This document shows, one piece after another, positions 55,501 to 64,000 of a DNA stretch of 64,000 bases. The notes beneath the pieces were generated by a model, which had not been told where the DNA came from, ran no database searches, and saw only the letters and a program-made list of their open reading frames with translations. A program made the position numbers and the translations under genes. Origin of the DNA: Lagopus muta (taxonomy: Eukaryota > Chordata > Aves > Galliformes > Phasianidae); the NCBI RefSeq assembly GCF_023343835.1, contig NC_064435.1, positions 62,630,134 to 62,694,133 of the forward strand. Reading direction: 5' to 3'. Within the stretch, counting starts at the first letter, position 1. Each line of letters starts with the position of its first letter.

Positions 55501-58500
55501 GTTGCTTATACAACATCTATGTAGGAAATGAAGTAGCTCATACAATTATCACTCCCTGTGAGGTTCTTTTGTTTTTTTGGGTGGTAGCGGGTGGTCCAAA
55601 AGCACGTGTTTGTGAGCTGTAATTACTCAGAAATGATAGAGGCGTTATTGTCACGCTAAGAGAAGTGCTTCAGCCAAACAAACATCTGGATACTCTGCTT
55701 TTTCAATAACTTACGTGTCGAAACAGTCATCATATTTTTCTGTGGCTCTGAATCCAATGATGGAGTATATGACAGTCGCTGCATAGATGGATGTGAAACC
55801 ATTGATCACAGAGATAATCACAGCATCTTTCTCACAGTTATTGCTGCAATTCAGAGAGAAGAGACAGTGGATTTCAAATGCATCCCCAAAACTGGCTACC
55901 AAGACGAACAGAAAAGTAGTTTACAGATGCTTTTGAACATCAGTATGGGCTCTAACGTTACTGTAGTGCAGCTGCTAAAGATAGATTTAGTGAATTCAAA
56001 CTCAGTGCCTTAAGCAAACTAATAGCTATGCTTTTCTTTTTTCTTTTTTTTTTCCCCTCAAATAACCCTGTGCATAAGGAATAATTGCCTCTGTTTTTTC
56101 TAACTTCCATGGCAAGTGGAACAGGAGGAGCAAAAAAGTATGTCTCCTCCGCTTTGTGCCTCACATGCATGTATGCATGCACATATTGTAGGATGCAGGT
56201 AGAGTGTTCTGCTGCAGGGTGAAAGATGTGGGTGTGAAATCAGCCAAGAGGAAAAAGCAAACAAAAGCTTCCAGTAAACTGTAGTATGGTGAAGATACAG
56301 TAGCCAACAGTATTTTGGAAGAGTTTTGTTTGACCGTTGGATGCAAGATGGCTCAAAATGTCTCCAAACTTCGGAAATACTATGGGAATGGTAGGCTGAG
56401 AAAGTGGGAGAGGTAATTTATTCTGCTGAGAAAGCTAAATTGCCTTGTAGAGACTTTTCTGCTGCAGACATTTCTCCTCTTGTCTGTGCTGAGATGGAAA
56501 ATCCACATAGCCAGGAAGAGACTTTCATCTGAGAGGATAGGTAAAGAATCAATATGAAATTAGTTAATGGTTTTATTAGAAGGCTATAAAACTCTAGTTA
56601 TTGTATTTCTCTTGGACAAGGCAGGGCTATTGGGATTAATCTGATGTTGTCATATTTAATTTTATGATCACCTTCGAGAGGCGACGAAAGCCAGCAAAGA
56701 CTTGTGATCTTTCCTGATTCATAGCACTGCAAGAAGGTATGTAAGTGGTTGAGGGCACTGGGTTGAAGTTCTCTGCCATTTCTGCTGTCATTTTTTTCAC
56801 TGTATCGTGAGACAGGCTTATATAATGTATTTCTTTCTTACAGAGAAGGTGAGATGCTCAGGCTCCTCCTCGACACAAATGCAACCAAACCAGTTGCATT
56901 TGTGCCTCACATGCATGTATGCATGCACATATTATTGTAGGACGCAAGTAGAGTATTCTGCTGCAAGGTGAAAGATTTGGGTTTGAAATCAGCCAAGAGG
57001 AAAAAGCAAACAAAAGCTTGCACTAAACTGTGGTAATTTGGAGATATTTGTCAGTAATACTGGGCTCAGAGAATGCCACGAAGTTTGCCTTTCAAAAAGA
57101 CAGTGATGAAAGGATGGCAGGCACTAAGAAGCATTGATGGCTGCTCCAATATTTTGGGAGGCAGAATGCAGCACTACATCATAATTTGCTGGTTGGGTTA
57201 GTCCCTGGGTGAAGAGTGTTTGTACTCCATCTCTTTCTTGGCCCCATCTCATGCACAAAGGAAGCAACTGAATCTGAATTTAAAAACTCCTAAATACCTC
57301 TTCTAATCCCTTATCAAAAGATTACAGCTGTCATCTGTGAATTGCTTTGAAATGCATGTAACATTAGCTGTGTGAAGAGGAGTAGCAAAGCCATGCTCCC
57401 GCCTTGTGGCAGGTAGCCAGTCCCTGCTTTCTAACATGACCCACACTGTTGTTCTTTAGGAAGTCAGCCAGCCCTTGGACCTGGAATCTTTGGCTCCTGA
57501 GAGCAGGATCAGAAAGACAAGTTGTGCCTTACCTGGTAGACAGGATGGTGTCCCAGTCTCATGATTACTGCATAACAGTAGGGCCAAAGTGGATAGGCTT
57601 CTTTTGAAAGAATTAAATATTCATGTAAAAAATGGCTTTTGCCTGAATACTTACTGAACAGGGTTGTAACTGGAGAATGAAATGAGGCCTCCAAAGGCCA
57701 GGGAGAAAGAGTAAAACACCTGTGCACCCGCATCCAGCCACGTCACTGGGTTAGCCAGCTCAGTAACCTGGGGCATCAGACATACAGTCTATGTAACATG
57801 TCTAGTTAGGCTGAGTATGAGGAATTTAAAACAACAAGAATGTCAGACATGCAGTACTTACATTTTTGAAGAGTGTAAAAATTGTCTGTTCTTTCATCAT
57901 TACTTTTTTTTTCTTTTTTCCCCTCAAATGCAAGCCTATCTGCAGGTTTTCTACAAGTATTTTGAAAACTGATAAACAATTGACTTTCTAGTAAATAGCT
58001 GACAGTTGCCATGCCCATTTCAGAAAGTTCATTATTTTGCATTAGCAGTGACCACTCAGAGGTCTGCTCATCAAACATGAAAATCTTTTCAAATTTTGTT
58101 TAAAATCTGTTGCACAGTTAAACCATCCTAGTAGTTCTTTTGTACAGCTATCCCGATTAGATGGTTTTCCTCCCAGCTATGTGATTTGTGCCTTCAATCT
58201 AGACTCACCCTTAACTAGAATGCCAGGCATCCCTGGAAAAGAAAGCAAGCTCCCTTGAAACAGCTCCCTTGCATATCTGCAATGATCCTTCCATTTTTCA
58301 TAACAGGTTTTGAGGGAGGAGATGGGGAGAGAGTATACATGTGTCTGTGAATGTTTTACATCTGATTCACCTGTCGGAATCAAGGCTTTTAAGATGCCTG
58401 AGGGTCAGCCAGAAAGGCACGACCAGAGGAGATTCGTTTTCACTCAGTTGTTAATTACAGAGAGAACTCCATCGTGGTTTCAATACGGCATGGACCAAGC

Positions 58501-61500
58501 AGTGACTTACGTTTGGAGTGAAGAGAAACACGATTCCATTGACTGATCCTTTCAGTGTCAAGCCACGGATTAGAAAAATGGTAAGCACAAGGTATGGAAG
58601 AGTCGATGTTATATACACGGCCTGCACAAGGAGTATGTAAATAAAGCACTTAGATAGAATGAAGCACTTAGCTGAGGGCGTCTCAGAATAATGTTTACTT
58701 GCACAGATGATATCAAGGACTGGCACACACCCAGGTAAATTTGTACAGATATGTTCTGAAGAAAATGGTCAGCAAAAGGCAAGTGCCTCAATCCTGCAAA
58801 CGTTAACATTGAGGTGGTGATACTTAAAGACTCTTATTCTAGAGTCTCTATGGACAAGGAAGCTGAGCTGCTCAAGCCAATGTCCACATCGATAAAATCA
58901 GGTTAAATCAGATCAATTTCCATCTCATTCAGCTTTCTCCTTCAAAAAACGTACCCTATGATGACACCTGAAATTTTAGACATGCATTCAGTCAAGAAAC
59001 AGGCAGTTTCTACACTGTGTTCAGATCCGTGTGAATAAGGTCTCACAACAGCATAATGAAAGTCATCTGTTTCATATAAAACAAAATAGAGTACCTTTCC
59101 TGTTGTTTCAATGCCTCTGATTGTGCACACATACAGTATGCCCCATGCGCATGTTAAGCATAACAGAAGCCACCACTGTATAGTGCCTGAATCTTCAATA
59201 GAAGTGGAGGTGTTTAATGTTTCTCTGTACCAGAAATAATCCACGGGAGAGCTCTTGGCACATTCTTCTATGTAATCTGTAACCACAAAATTATGGTCAT
59301 TCTGCAGGTTAAATAATAAATACCGGTGTTCAAAACTGTACTATGTAAAGTCAACTAATTTGTTGTTGGAAGATTTAATTGCTAAACAGATTTTAAAATT
59401 TTCATTGCTAAACAGATTTTAAATTTTCAAAAAGAGTATTATTTAACAGGGGTACAGTTGTCATTGTTATTTCTTAGTCATTCTTCATGTCTTGTCATTG
59501 TTATTAGTTAAAGTGAGAGGATTGATCCATGGCTAATTCAACCATTCTTTGAAGCTCTTTCAAAGATTCTTCCTTCTATATGCTTTTTGTTTCTTCCTAC
59601 AAATGCAATTAGAATCCTCTTGTGCCAAGGAAAATAAGTAGAGGACTTATGAGAATGCATGCATGTATATTGAATGGATTATTTTGTTATGCAGAAGAAA
59701 AGTAGCTAGGAGGACCTTTATAATGGCTGTGCACTTTTCACGCTTCATCTCAAAGAACACCAAAACCAACCAAAAAAAAAAAACAAGCCAAAGAACTGCT
59801 TTGGGCTTTCAGTGTACACTCTGCTGTGTCTTGCCTGGTAAAGTCTGGGCACCTGCCTACAGCCTCCTGCAGCCTGAGGGCTCTTCACCTCCCACCGGTC
59901 AGCAATACTTCATCTTTCTGCCTTGTAGGGCATCATTTACGGACTTGTTAGCTCAAGTTGGAGTCCAGGAGTTGAACTCCATGATCCTTATGCATCCTTT
60001 TGAACTTGGGATATTCTATGATCCTATGATTCTAAGCTGGATTTCCAGCTGCCTGCAAGACGCTGAGCCGTGCAATACTCTGCCATGCCCTGACCTTGCA
60101 TGATGATGGAGAAGAGGAGTGCAGCCCTAAAGAGCCGCTCACTGATCCATGGGAACAACCTGCTCCATTGCTCCATGCAATCTTGTGCAGGGCTGGTTGT
60201 GAACAACAAATTTGCTCTCATATCATGAGACAATGATATTTAATGTAGATCATGCATATGTTTTCTTCTTCATTTCTTTTTCTTTTCGATGAGCTATCAA
60301 AGGGCTTTTGGTAAAGAAATGGGAGAGCACAAACAGGGACTGAAATTGATTTTTGCATTGTGTACGTGAAACCTGCTGTCTTGGCATCTCTCACTGGTAT
60401 AGACAAAACCTTTATATTTCCTCCCACATTTTTATCAGTGATTTACATTTCTGTTCAGGTGAGAAGCTCAAAGTTGACTACAATATGTAGATGCTGTTTC
60501 ATAGCTTACAGTTTGCTTTGAAACTCTCAGCACTATTTTAAATCAGTACGGAGAACAAATTATCCATTTTACTCCTGGTTACAGATTGAAGATTCAAAAT
60601 ATAATTAGCTTTTTTTTTTCTTCTTTTTTTGTAAGTCCAAATTATTAATGAGATTACTTTGCCATTTCACAGTATTTCTGCTACTTAATATTAGCATTGA
60701 TAACTGCTGTAAGAAACATGGAAGTGCTATTGAGCAGTATTTCAATCAGGCTGGCATATGTGAGTTACGAAGGGCCACATTTAAATCTGGAAAATGTTAA
60801 TGCTTATGCTAAACTTGCACTTTGTGAATATTATGAATGTAAATACATCTGTCAAAATCTTTCCAGTGACTTCAGCTTCAAAGTCTCATATAAAGCATCC
60901 ATGCTGGCCTCAAAGATTAAATATCGATCTTTATATAGTGTGCATTTTTACAGAACACAAATATTAAAATAGCCCAATATTCCTGACAGTATCGGCCTGT
61001 CTTACTGTTGTCTTACAGAAAAAGCCCTCATTAGTCTGATTGCTACAGACAAATAAATGTGCTATGAGACAAAATGCAACATTTCATAGAACATACCTGT
61101 TCTGTTATCAGTGAGAGGACAGGTACTCCAAGGCAGGGGCTCTTGGAAGGAGTTGAAGAAATACCACATTACCCAGGCAATGATAGTATTGTAATATAAA
61201 CTCACCAGGAAAGATACACACATTGCTGCTATGCCTGAAAAACAACAGAAGTTAGGAGCCAAGTTTATGGGCAGATTAACTCCCACCGGTGAGGACAGTT
61301 CCTATTCACAGTTTTGCCTTTTGATATCTAGGAAATCTGAGAAGCTAAGTATATGTACAGATCAACTGAATTTTTCCTAAATGTGACCCAGATTGTCTTT
61401 CTCCTCCACAGTGTCACCACAGAGGTAGGTAGAGGTGTGTGAACTAATCTTATTTTTATGGAATGTTCGGCTGCCAGAAGGCAAAGCCTGTGAAAAGCTG

Positions 61501-62015
61501 TAGGAATCAAGTTAGTATCTCTCCTTCTCCACTTGCTCCCCAGTAACCTGTGGTGACTTCTCTGTGAGAGAGTAAATGCTAATGATTAGGTCCTGAGAGC
61601 AATTAGGTTCTGAAGAATTTAGAAAAATTCCACATGCAATATCTTTTGTAATTGATTAACAGACACAGTTGTTGCATCGGTGATCTTAACTGTCTGTATC
61701 CCTTTCAAGTGTGTGACGATCACAGAATCACAGAGTGTCATGGTCCAGGTTGGAAAGTTCCTCTGGCGACCGTTTGATCCAACCAGAATATGGCACACTA
61801 CAAGAAAAGTCTGAAGCTTTGTTCTTAGTTCTAGTGCTTTATTATGTGGCTTTTTATATCCTCATCAGACTTACCAACACCTTTCAGGGTAGGGTGAATG
61901 GAACTCCAAACTGCCACACTGCCTTTCCTTAGCCTTTGACCAATGGCAAACTCAAGATGAAGCAGGGGGATACCCTCCAGAATCAACAAAATCAGGAAAG
62001 GGATCATAAAGGCTC
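49382..62015 (-). CDS. SLC6A19: SLC6A19 (B0AT1), sodium-dependent neutral amino acid transporter, exons 2-12 (5' end missing)
   Basis: The main apical neutral amino acid symporter of gut and kidney in mammals, stabilised by ACE2 and collectrin and mutated in Hartnup disorder. Eleven exons join in one frame to 568 full codons plus stop, to which a TM1-encoding exon 1 would add roughly 65 (human protein 634). Recognisable pieces are [94 protein letters not shown] and [30 protein letters not shown] and DLPEGNVTQ are SLC6A19 features, separating it from the neighbouring SLC6A18. No WRFPYL-type exon 1 occurs at 62016-64000. All introns are GT-AG. Confidence 0.95.
50399..50561 (-). CDS. SLC6A19: SLC6A19 exon 11 (TM11)
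   Basis: 163 nt. It encodes [20 protein letters not shown], then [19 protein letters not shown] and YSVWNPEY. The donor is gtaagt. Confidence 0.95.
50562..52531 (-). other. SLC6A19: SLC6A19 intron 10
   Basis: A 1.97-kb intron. No repeat family or coding signal recognised. Confidence 0.6.
52532..52691 (-). CDS. SLC6A19: SLC6A19 exon 10 (TM9-TM10)
   Basis: 160 nt. It encodes [40 protein letters not shown] and [12 protein letters not shown], nearly the human sequence. The donor is gtatga. Confidence 0.95.
53286..53490 (-). CDS. SLC6A19: SLC6A19 exon 9 (TM7-TM8)
   Basis: 205 nt. It encodes [40 protein letters not shown] and [15 protein letters not shown]. It is absent as a long open frame but fully coding by homology. 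The donor is gtaagt. Confidence 0.95.
53717..53870 (+). mobile_element. CR1 LINE 3' fragment in SLC6A19 intron 8, plus orientation
   Basis: It contains GAAGCTGTGGTGCCCCATCC, GATGGGGCCCTGGGCAGCTG and CATCCTGTGATTCTATAATT, the sense 3' end of CR1, antisense to the host gene. Confidence 0.92.
54403..54559 (-). CDS. SLC6A19: SLC6A19 exon 8 (extracellular loop 4)
   Basis: 157 nt. It encodes [40 protein letters not shown] and [15 protein letters not shown] and NMT are possible N-glycosylation sites. The acceptor is cttttacag and the donor gtaagt. Confidence 0.95.
55715..55843 (-). CDS. SLC6A19: SLC6A19 exon 7
   Basis: 129 nt. It encodes [20 protein letters not shown], then [20 protein letters not shown] and FD. 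The acceptor is gaattgcag and the donor gtaagt. Confidence 0.95.
56153..56290 (+). repeat. Spaced direct duplication, copy 1
   Basis: A block starting TTTGTGCCTCACATGCATG and including AATCAGCCAAGAGGAAAAAG recurs about 746 bp downstream at 56899-57037 with scattered substitutions and a 3-bp indel. By eye the copies are around 90 percent identical. Confidence 0.88.
56899..57037 (+). repeat. Spaced direct duplication, copy 2
   Basis: Second copy of the block at 56153-56290. It has ATTATTGTAGGACGCAAG where copy 1 has ATTGTAGGATGCAGG. Similarity fades after AAGCTTGCACTAAACTGTGG. Confidence 0.88.
57655..57767 (-). CDS. SLC6A19: SLC6A19 exon 6 (TM6)
   Basis: 113 nt. It encodes [20 protein letters not shown] and [17 protein letters not shown]. 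Human has [19 protein letters not shown] at this position. The donor is gtaagt. Confidence 0.95.
58511..58621 (-). CDS. SLC6A19: SLC6A19 exon 5 (TM5)
   Basis: 111 nt. It encodes [20 protein letters not shown] and [17 protein letters not shown]. Phase 0 at both ends. The donor is gtaagt. Confidence 0.95.
59095..59276 (-). CDS. SLC6A19: SLC6A19 exon 4 (large extracellular loop, TM4)
   Basis: 182 nt. It encodes [40 protein letters not shown] and [14 protein letters not shown] is a sequon. The donor is gtactc. Confidence 0.95.
59378..59428 (+). repeat. 26-bp tandem duplication
   Basis: The unit starting ATTGCTAAACAGATTTTAAA occurs twice head to tail, the second copy one base shorter in the A run. 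Confidence 0.85.
59940..60033 (+). mobile_element. CR1 3' tail fragment in SLC6A19 intron 3
   Basis: It contains GTCCAGGAGTTGAACTCCAT then ATTCTATGATCCTATGATTC, a sense CR1 3' end with a diverged tail. Confidence 0.75.
61097..61234 (-). CDS. SLC6A19: SLC6A19 exon 3 (TM3)
   Basis: 138 nt. It encodes [39 protein letters not shown] and LTDNRT. The acceptor is gtttttcag and the donor gtatgt. Confidence 0.95.
61718..61786 (-). mobile_element. CR1-like 3' fragment in SLC6A19 intron 2, minus orientation
   Basis: It reads CACAGAATCACAGAGTGTCA and GGTCCAGGTTGGAAAGTTCC, similar to a minus-oriented CR1 end but only about 70 bp long. Another LINE subfamily is possible. Confidence 0.5.
61875..62015 (-). 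CDS. SLC6A19: SLC6A19 exon 2 (TM2)
   Basis: 141 nt. It encodes [39 protein letters not shown] and HPTLKGV. It starts with two bases completing the last Gly codon of exon 1, which is outside the window. The donor is gtaagt. Confidence 0.95.
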
Positions 62016-64000
62016 CTGTAATGGACAAGAAAAAAAAAAAAGCTTCCTGTCACTGACATACAACAGTAAAGCACAAACTTCAGTTCTTCTGGGTTTTCGA
62101 ACAGTGAGTTGTGGAAACCCTTCTCTAATTTATCTACAATGCCTTTGAATAATGTCCAAGCAGGAAGCCTCACTGTGTGTGTGATTCCAGATGGGAATTG
62201 TTATTCTTCCCAAGTGGCAAACACACACCTAAATTATTCACTTCCAAGGTTAAACTCTGAAGGAGCCACCTTTGGATTGGCAATGAAGGTAAGACTATTA
62301 CTTTCCTGGAATGACTTTCATTTTTTTCTGTAAAAGTTTTATAACCGTGAATCATCCAAATTATAAGTAGTTGTTGTTGAATGAGCTAAGAACGATTAGG
62401 CAGGAGCATGGAGCAAGGTGCCAGCCCCAATAAGGTTGTCTCCATAAAATGGCCAATAACTCTTCCTGAAAACTGTATAAAACAAGTGTTATGCTTTAGT
62501 AGGAGAGATCTGAAGTTCAGAGTTTAATCCTTGTTCATTTTTTTTCTTAATAAAGTACACCGCAGACATGGAGATAACATAAAACACCACACTGGAATAC
62601 CAAAGTGCAGAGGCAAATGCTTGAAAACTGTGTCTTAATTGAGTTATAGCTAAATGTCATTACAAACTATCATCAGCTTCCAATCACAGATGGTAAATAA
62701 TACAGGAACGTGAACAAAAAAAATGCAGAACGCCGTATGAACTGCTCATGTTTGGGTACCTGTTGACTTTTTCCTTATGTATGCAATGAAAACTGTATAG
62801 AAAGTGATGGAGAAAATTTGAAGAATGGGAACTATGGTTTTTAATCCAAGGCAGTTGAATATTTTTGGAAGATCTATAGTATATGTTCAGCTGCTTCACT
62901 GTATATCTTTATAATGGCATACACGGCAAATAATCTGTATTAAAATTTTCTATGGGCTTAACTGAAGTCTGCTAAAATCAACATTGCTGTTTCAAGTGGT
63001 CACTATTACAGTGAAATTAGCCAACTATGCTCCTTTTCTTTCTACTCTTACAGAATTCAAACAATTCTAGTTATTCACCTATCTTTGATTTACATTTTAA
63101 AGATTTGGTAAACACTGTTGATACTGACATTTAAATGCATAAAATGCTATTCAGAATGCTGAGCACTTTGAAAATGTGCATGCCACACCTCAGGTTGAAT
63201 GATAACCACTGATGAACTAGAAAATATGTTTTTGTTGAATCAAGATTCAAAAAGTAACTGTACAGACACAGTTTTCCCAGACTTCTTTAGAGCGTTTCAT
63301 TTAGCAACACAAAAACTTCTTCCTAAAAATCTAAAATCTATTCAAAATCACTGTAGCTCATTTGATATCACTGCAAAAGCAGGACTGACAGACTGAAGAG
63401 GCCTCAAAAGAGAGCCAAAAAGAATAATTTGGGGAATGGTTTTTGGTAGTGAAAAAAATGAACTGATATTTGTAAGGAATTTTGCTAAAATTCCAGCTCT
63501 ACTGACTCTTTCTCAGTTTCTTCTGTGTCACTCTGTTGATTTGGTAAATGCAGTACATAGGCATCATCATGAAGGAGAACAGTATTCCATTTGTTTTCTT
63601 CCCCACTTTGCATGCCTGAGCTTCTTTTCCTTTTTCCAGAGACCAGGCAGTCCTTGCAAGATCAAGAGCCTTGCAGCTACAAGTTAGATCAAGGTGCCCC
63701 AGACTGTTACTCTCTCACTTCAGAGGAAAATCAGGACATTTGTAACACCAGAAAGGAATGGAGGATGGTAATCCAGCCTATACTTGGGGAAACTGAACTA
63801 CTGCTACCCAGAGCCACTGCTAACAATGCAGAAGAGTTAATTAGCTGTCCCATTTTGTCTTTATAGACTTGCTTAGGTGTGCTGGAACGTGATCTGATAC
63901 ACGCTTAAGGGCCCCTCTTAATCTGATAAGGCATGCAGTGCTTGCAGATTTGGCTCTGGAGAGTTTGTACTCAACTGATACTCCACCCTATTCCTGTAAG
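62016..64000 (-). other. SLC6A19: SLC6A19 intron 1 (3' part)
   Basis: Sequence upstream of SLC6A19 exon 2. No TM1-encoding exon (GNVWRFPYL-type) is present on the minus strand, so exon 1 lies beyond 64000. A plus-strand exon-like open segment at 63640-63767 is noted in the findings. No repeat family recognised. Confidence 0.65.

Larger units (their letters stand above)
53491..55714 (-). other. SLC6A19: SLC6A19 introns 8 and 7
   Basis: Two introns flanking exon 8 (54403-54559). Intron 8 holds the CR1 copy at 53717-53870. In intron 7 nothing further was recognised. Confidence 0.6.
55844..57654 (-). other. SLC6A19: SLC6A19 intron 6
   Basis: A 1.8-kb intron with a spaced direct duplication (56153-56290 and 56899-57037). 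Nothing else recognised. Confidence 0.65.
59277..61096 (-). other. SLC6A19: SLC6A19 intron 3
   Basis: A 1.8-kb intron with a 26-bp tandem duplication at 59378-59428 and a CR1 tail at 59940-60033. No coding signal. Confidence 0.6.

Noticed and set aside
62016-64000. Exon 1 of SLC6A19
   Set aside because: I looked for a minus-strand TM1 signature ([11 protein letters not shown]-like) and found none. Exon 1 must lie outside the window.
1-64000. CRISPR arrays, tRNA or rRNA genes, bacterial operons, phage elements
   Set aside because: No regularly spaced repeats, no cloverleaf-like boxes noticed, and all coding sequence is in spliced vertebrate genes.

Overview
The window is vertebrate nuclear DNA from a bird, most likely chicken or a close galliform. 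It is AT-rich, has introns throughout, and carries about a dozen fragments of the avian non-LTR retrotransposon CR1, several with the typical ATTCTATGATTCT-type 3' tail. The gene order TERT > < SLC6A18 < SLC6A19 matches the synteny around human TERT on 5p15.33. There are no prokaryotic features, tRNAs, rRNAs or CRISPR arrays.

Region 1 (1-20184, + strand) is the 3' half of TERT, the catalytic reverse transcriptase of telomerase. Thirteen coding exons are present (exons 4-16 by human numbering), from fingers motifs 1 and 2 through palm motifs A, B', C, D and E to the thumb/C-terminal extension and the stop codon. The N-terminal and RNA-binding exons lie to the left of the window. All intron borders are GT-AG and the reading frame is continuous across all junctions.

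Region 2 (20185-26188) is about 6 kb of gene-free DNA between the convergent 3' ends of TERT and SLC6A18.

Region 3 (26189-46831, - strand) is a complete 12-exon SLC6A18 gene (B0AT3/XT2-type neutral amino acid transporter, 619 codons). Region 4 (46832-49381) is a 2.5-kb spacer with the SLC6A18 promoter side and two CR1 fragments. Region 5 (49382-62015, - strand) holds exons 2-12 of SLC6A19 (B0AT1, sodium-coupled neutral amino acid transporter). Exon 1 is not found up to 64000 and should lie outside the window. The ten internal exons of the two SLC6 genes have identical lengths (141, 138, 182, 111, 113, 129, 157, 205, 160, 163 nt), which shows an ancient tandem duplication.

The genes are not an operon and do not form one pathway. 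TERT maintains telomeres in the nucleus. The two SLC6 proteins are plasma-membrane transporters that in mammals act in kidney and intestine with ACE2 or collectrin. I did not find a clearly new biological system. The best unexplained signals are a coding-like, splice-flanked 98-nt open segment on the + strand inside SLC6A18 intron 9 (28998-29095), a CR1 copy 12 bp after the TERT exon 7 donor, a weak TERT exon 4 donor with in-frame read-through, a diverged ~140-bp direct duplication in SLC6A19 intron 6, and an HNF1-like site upstream of SLC6A18.
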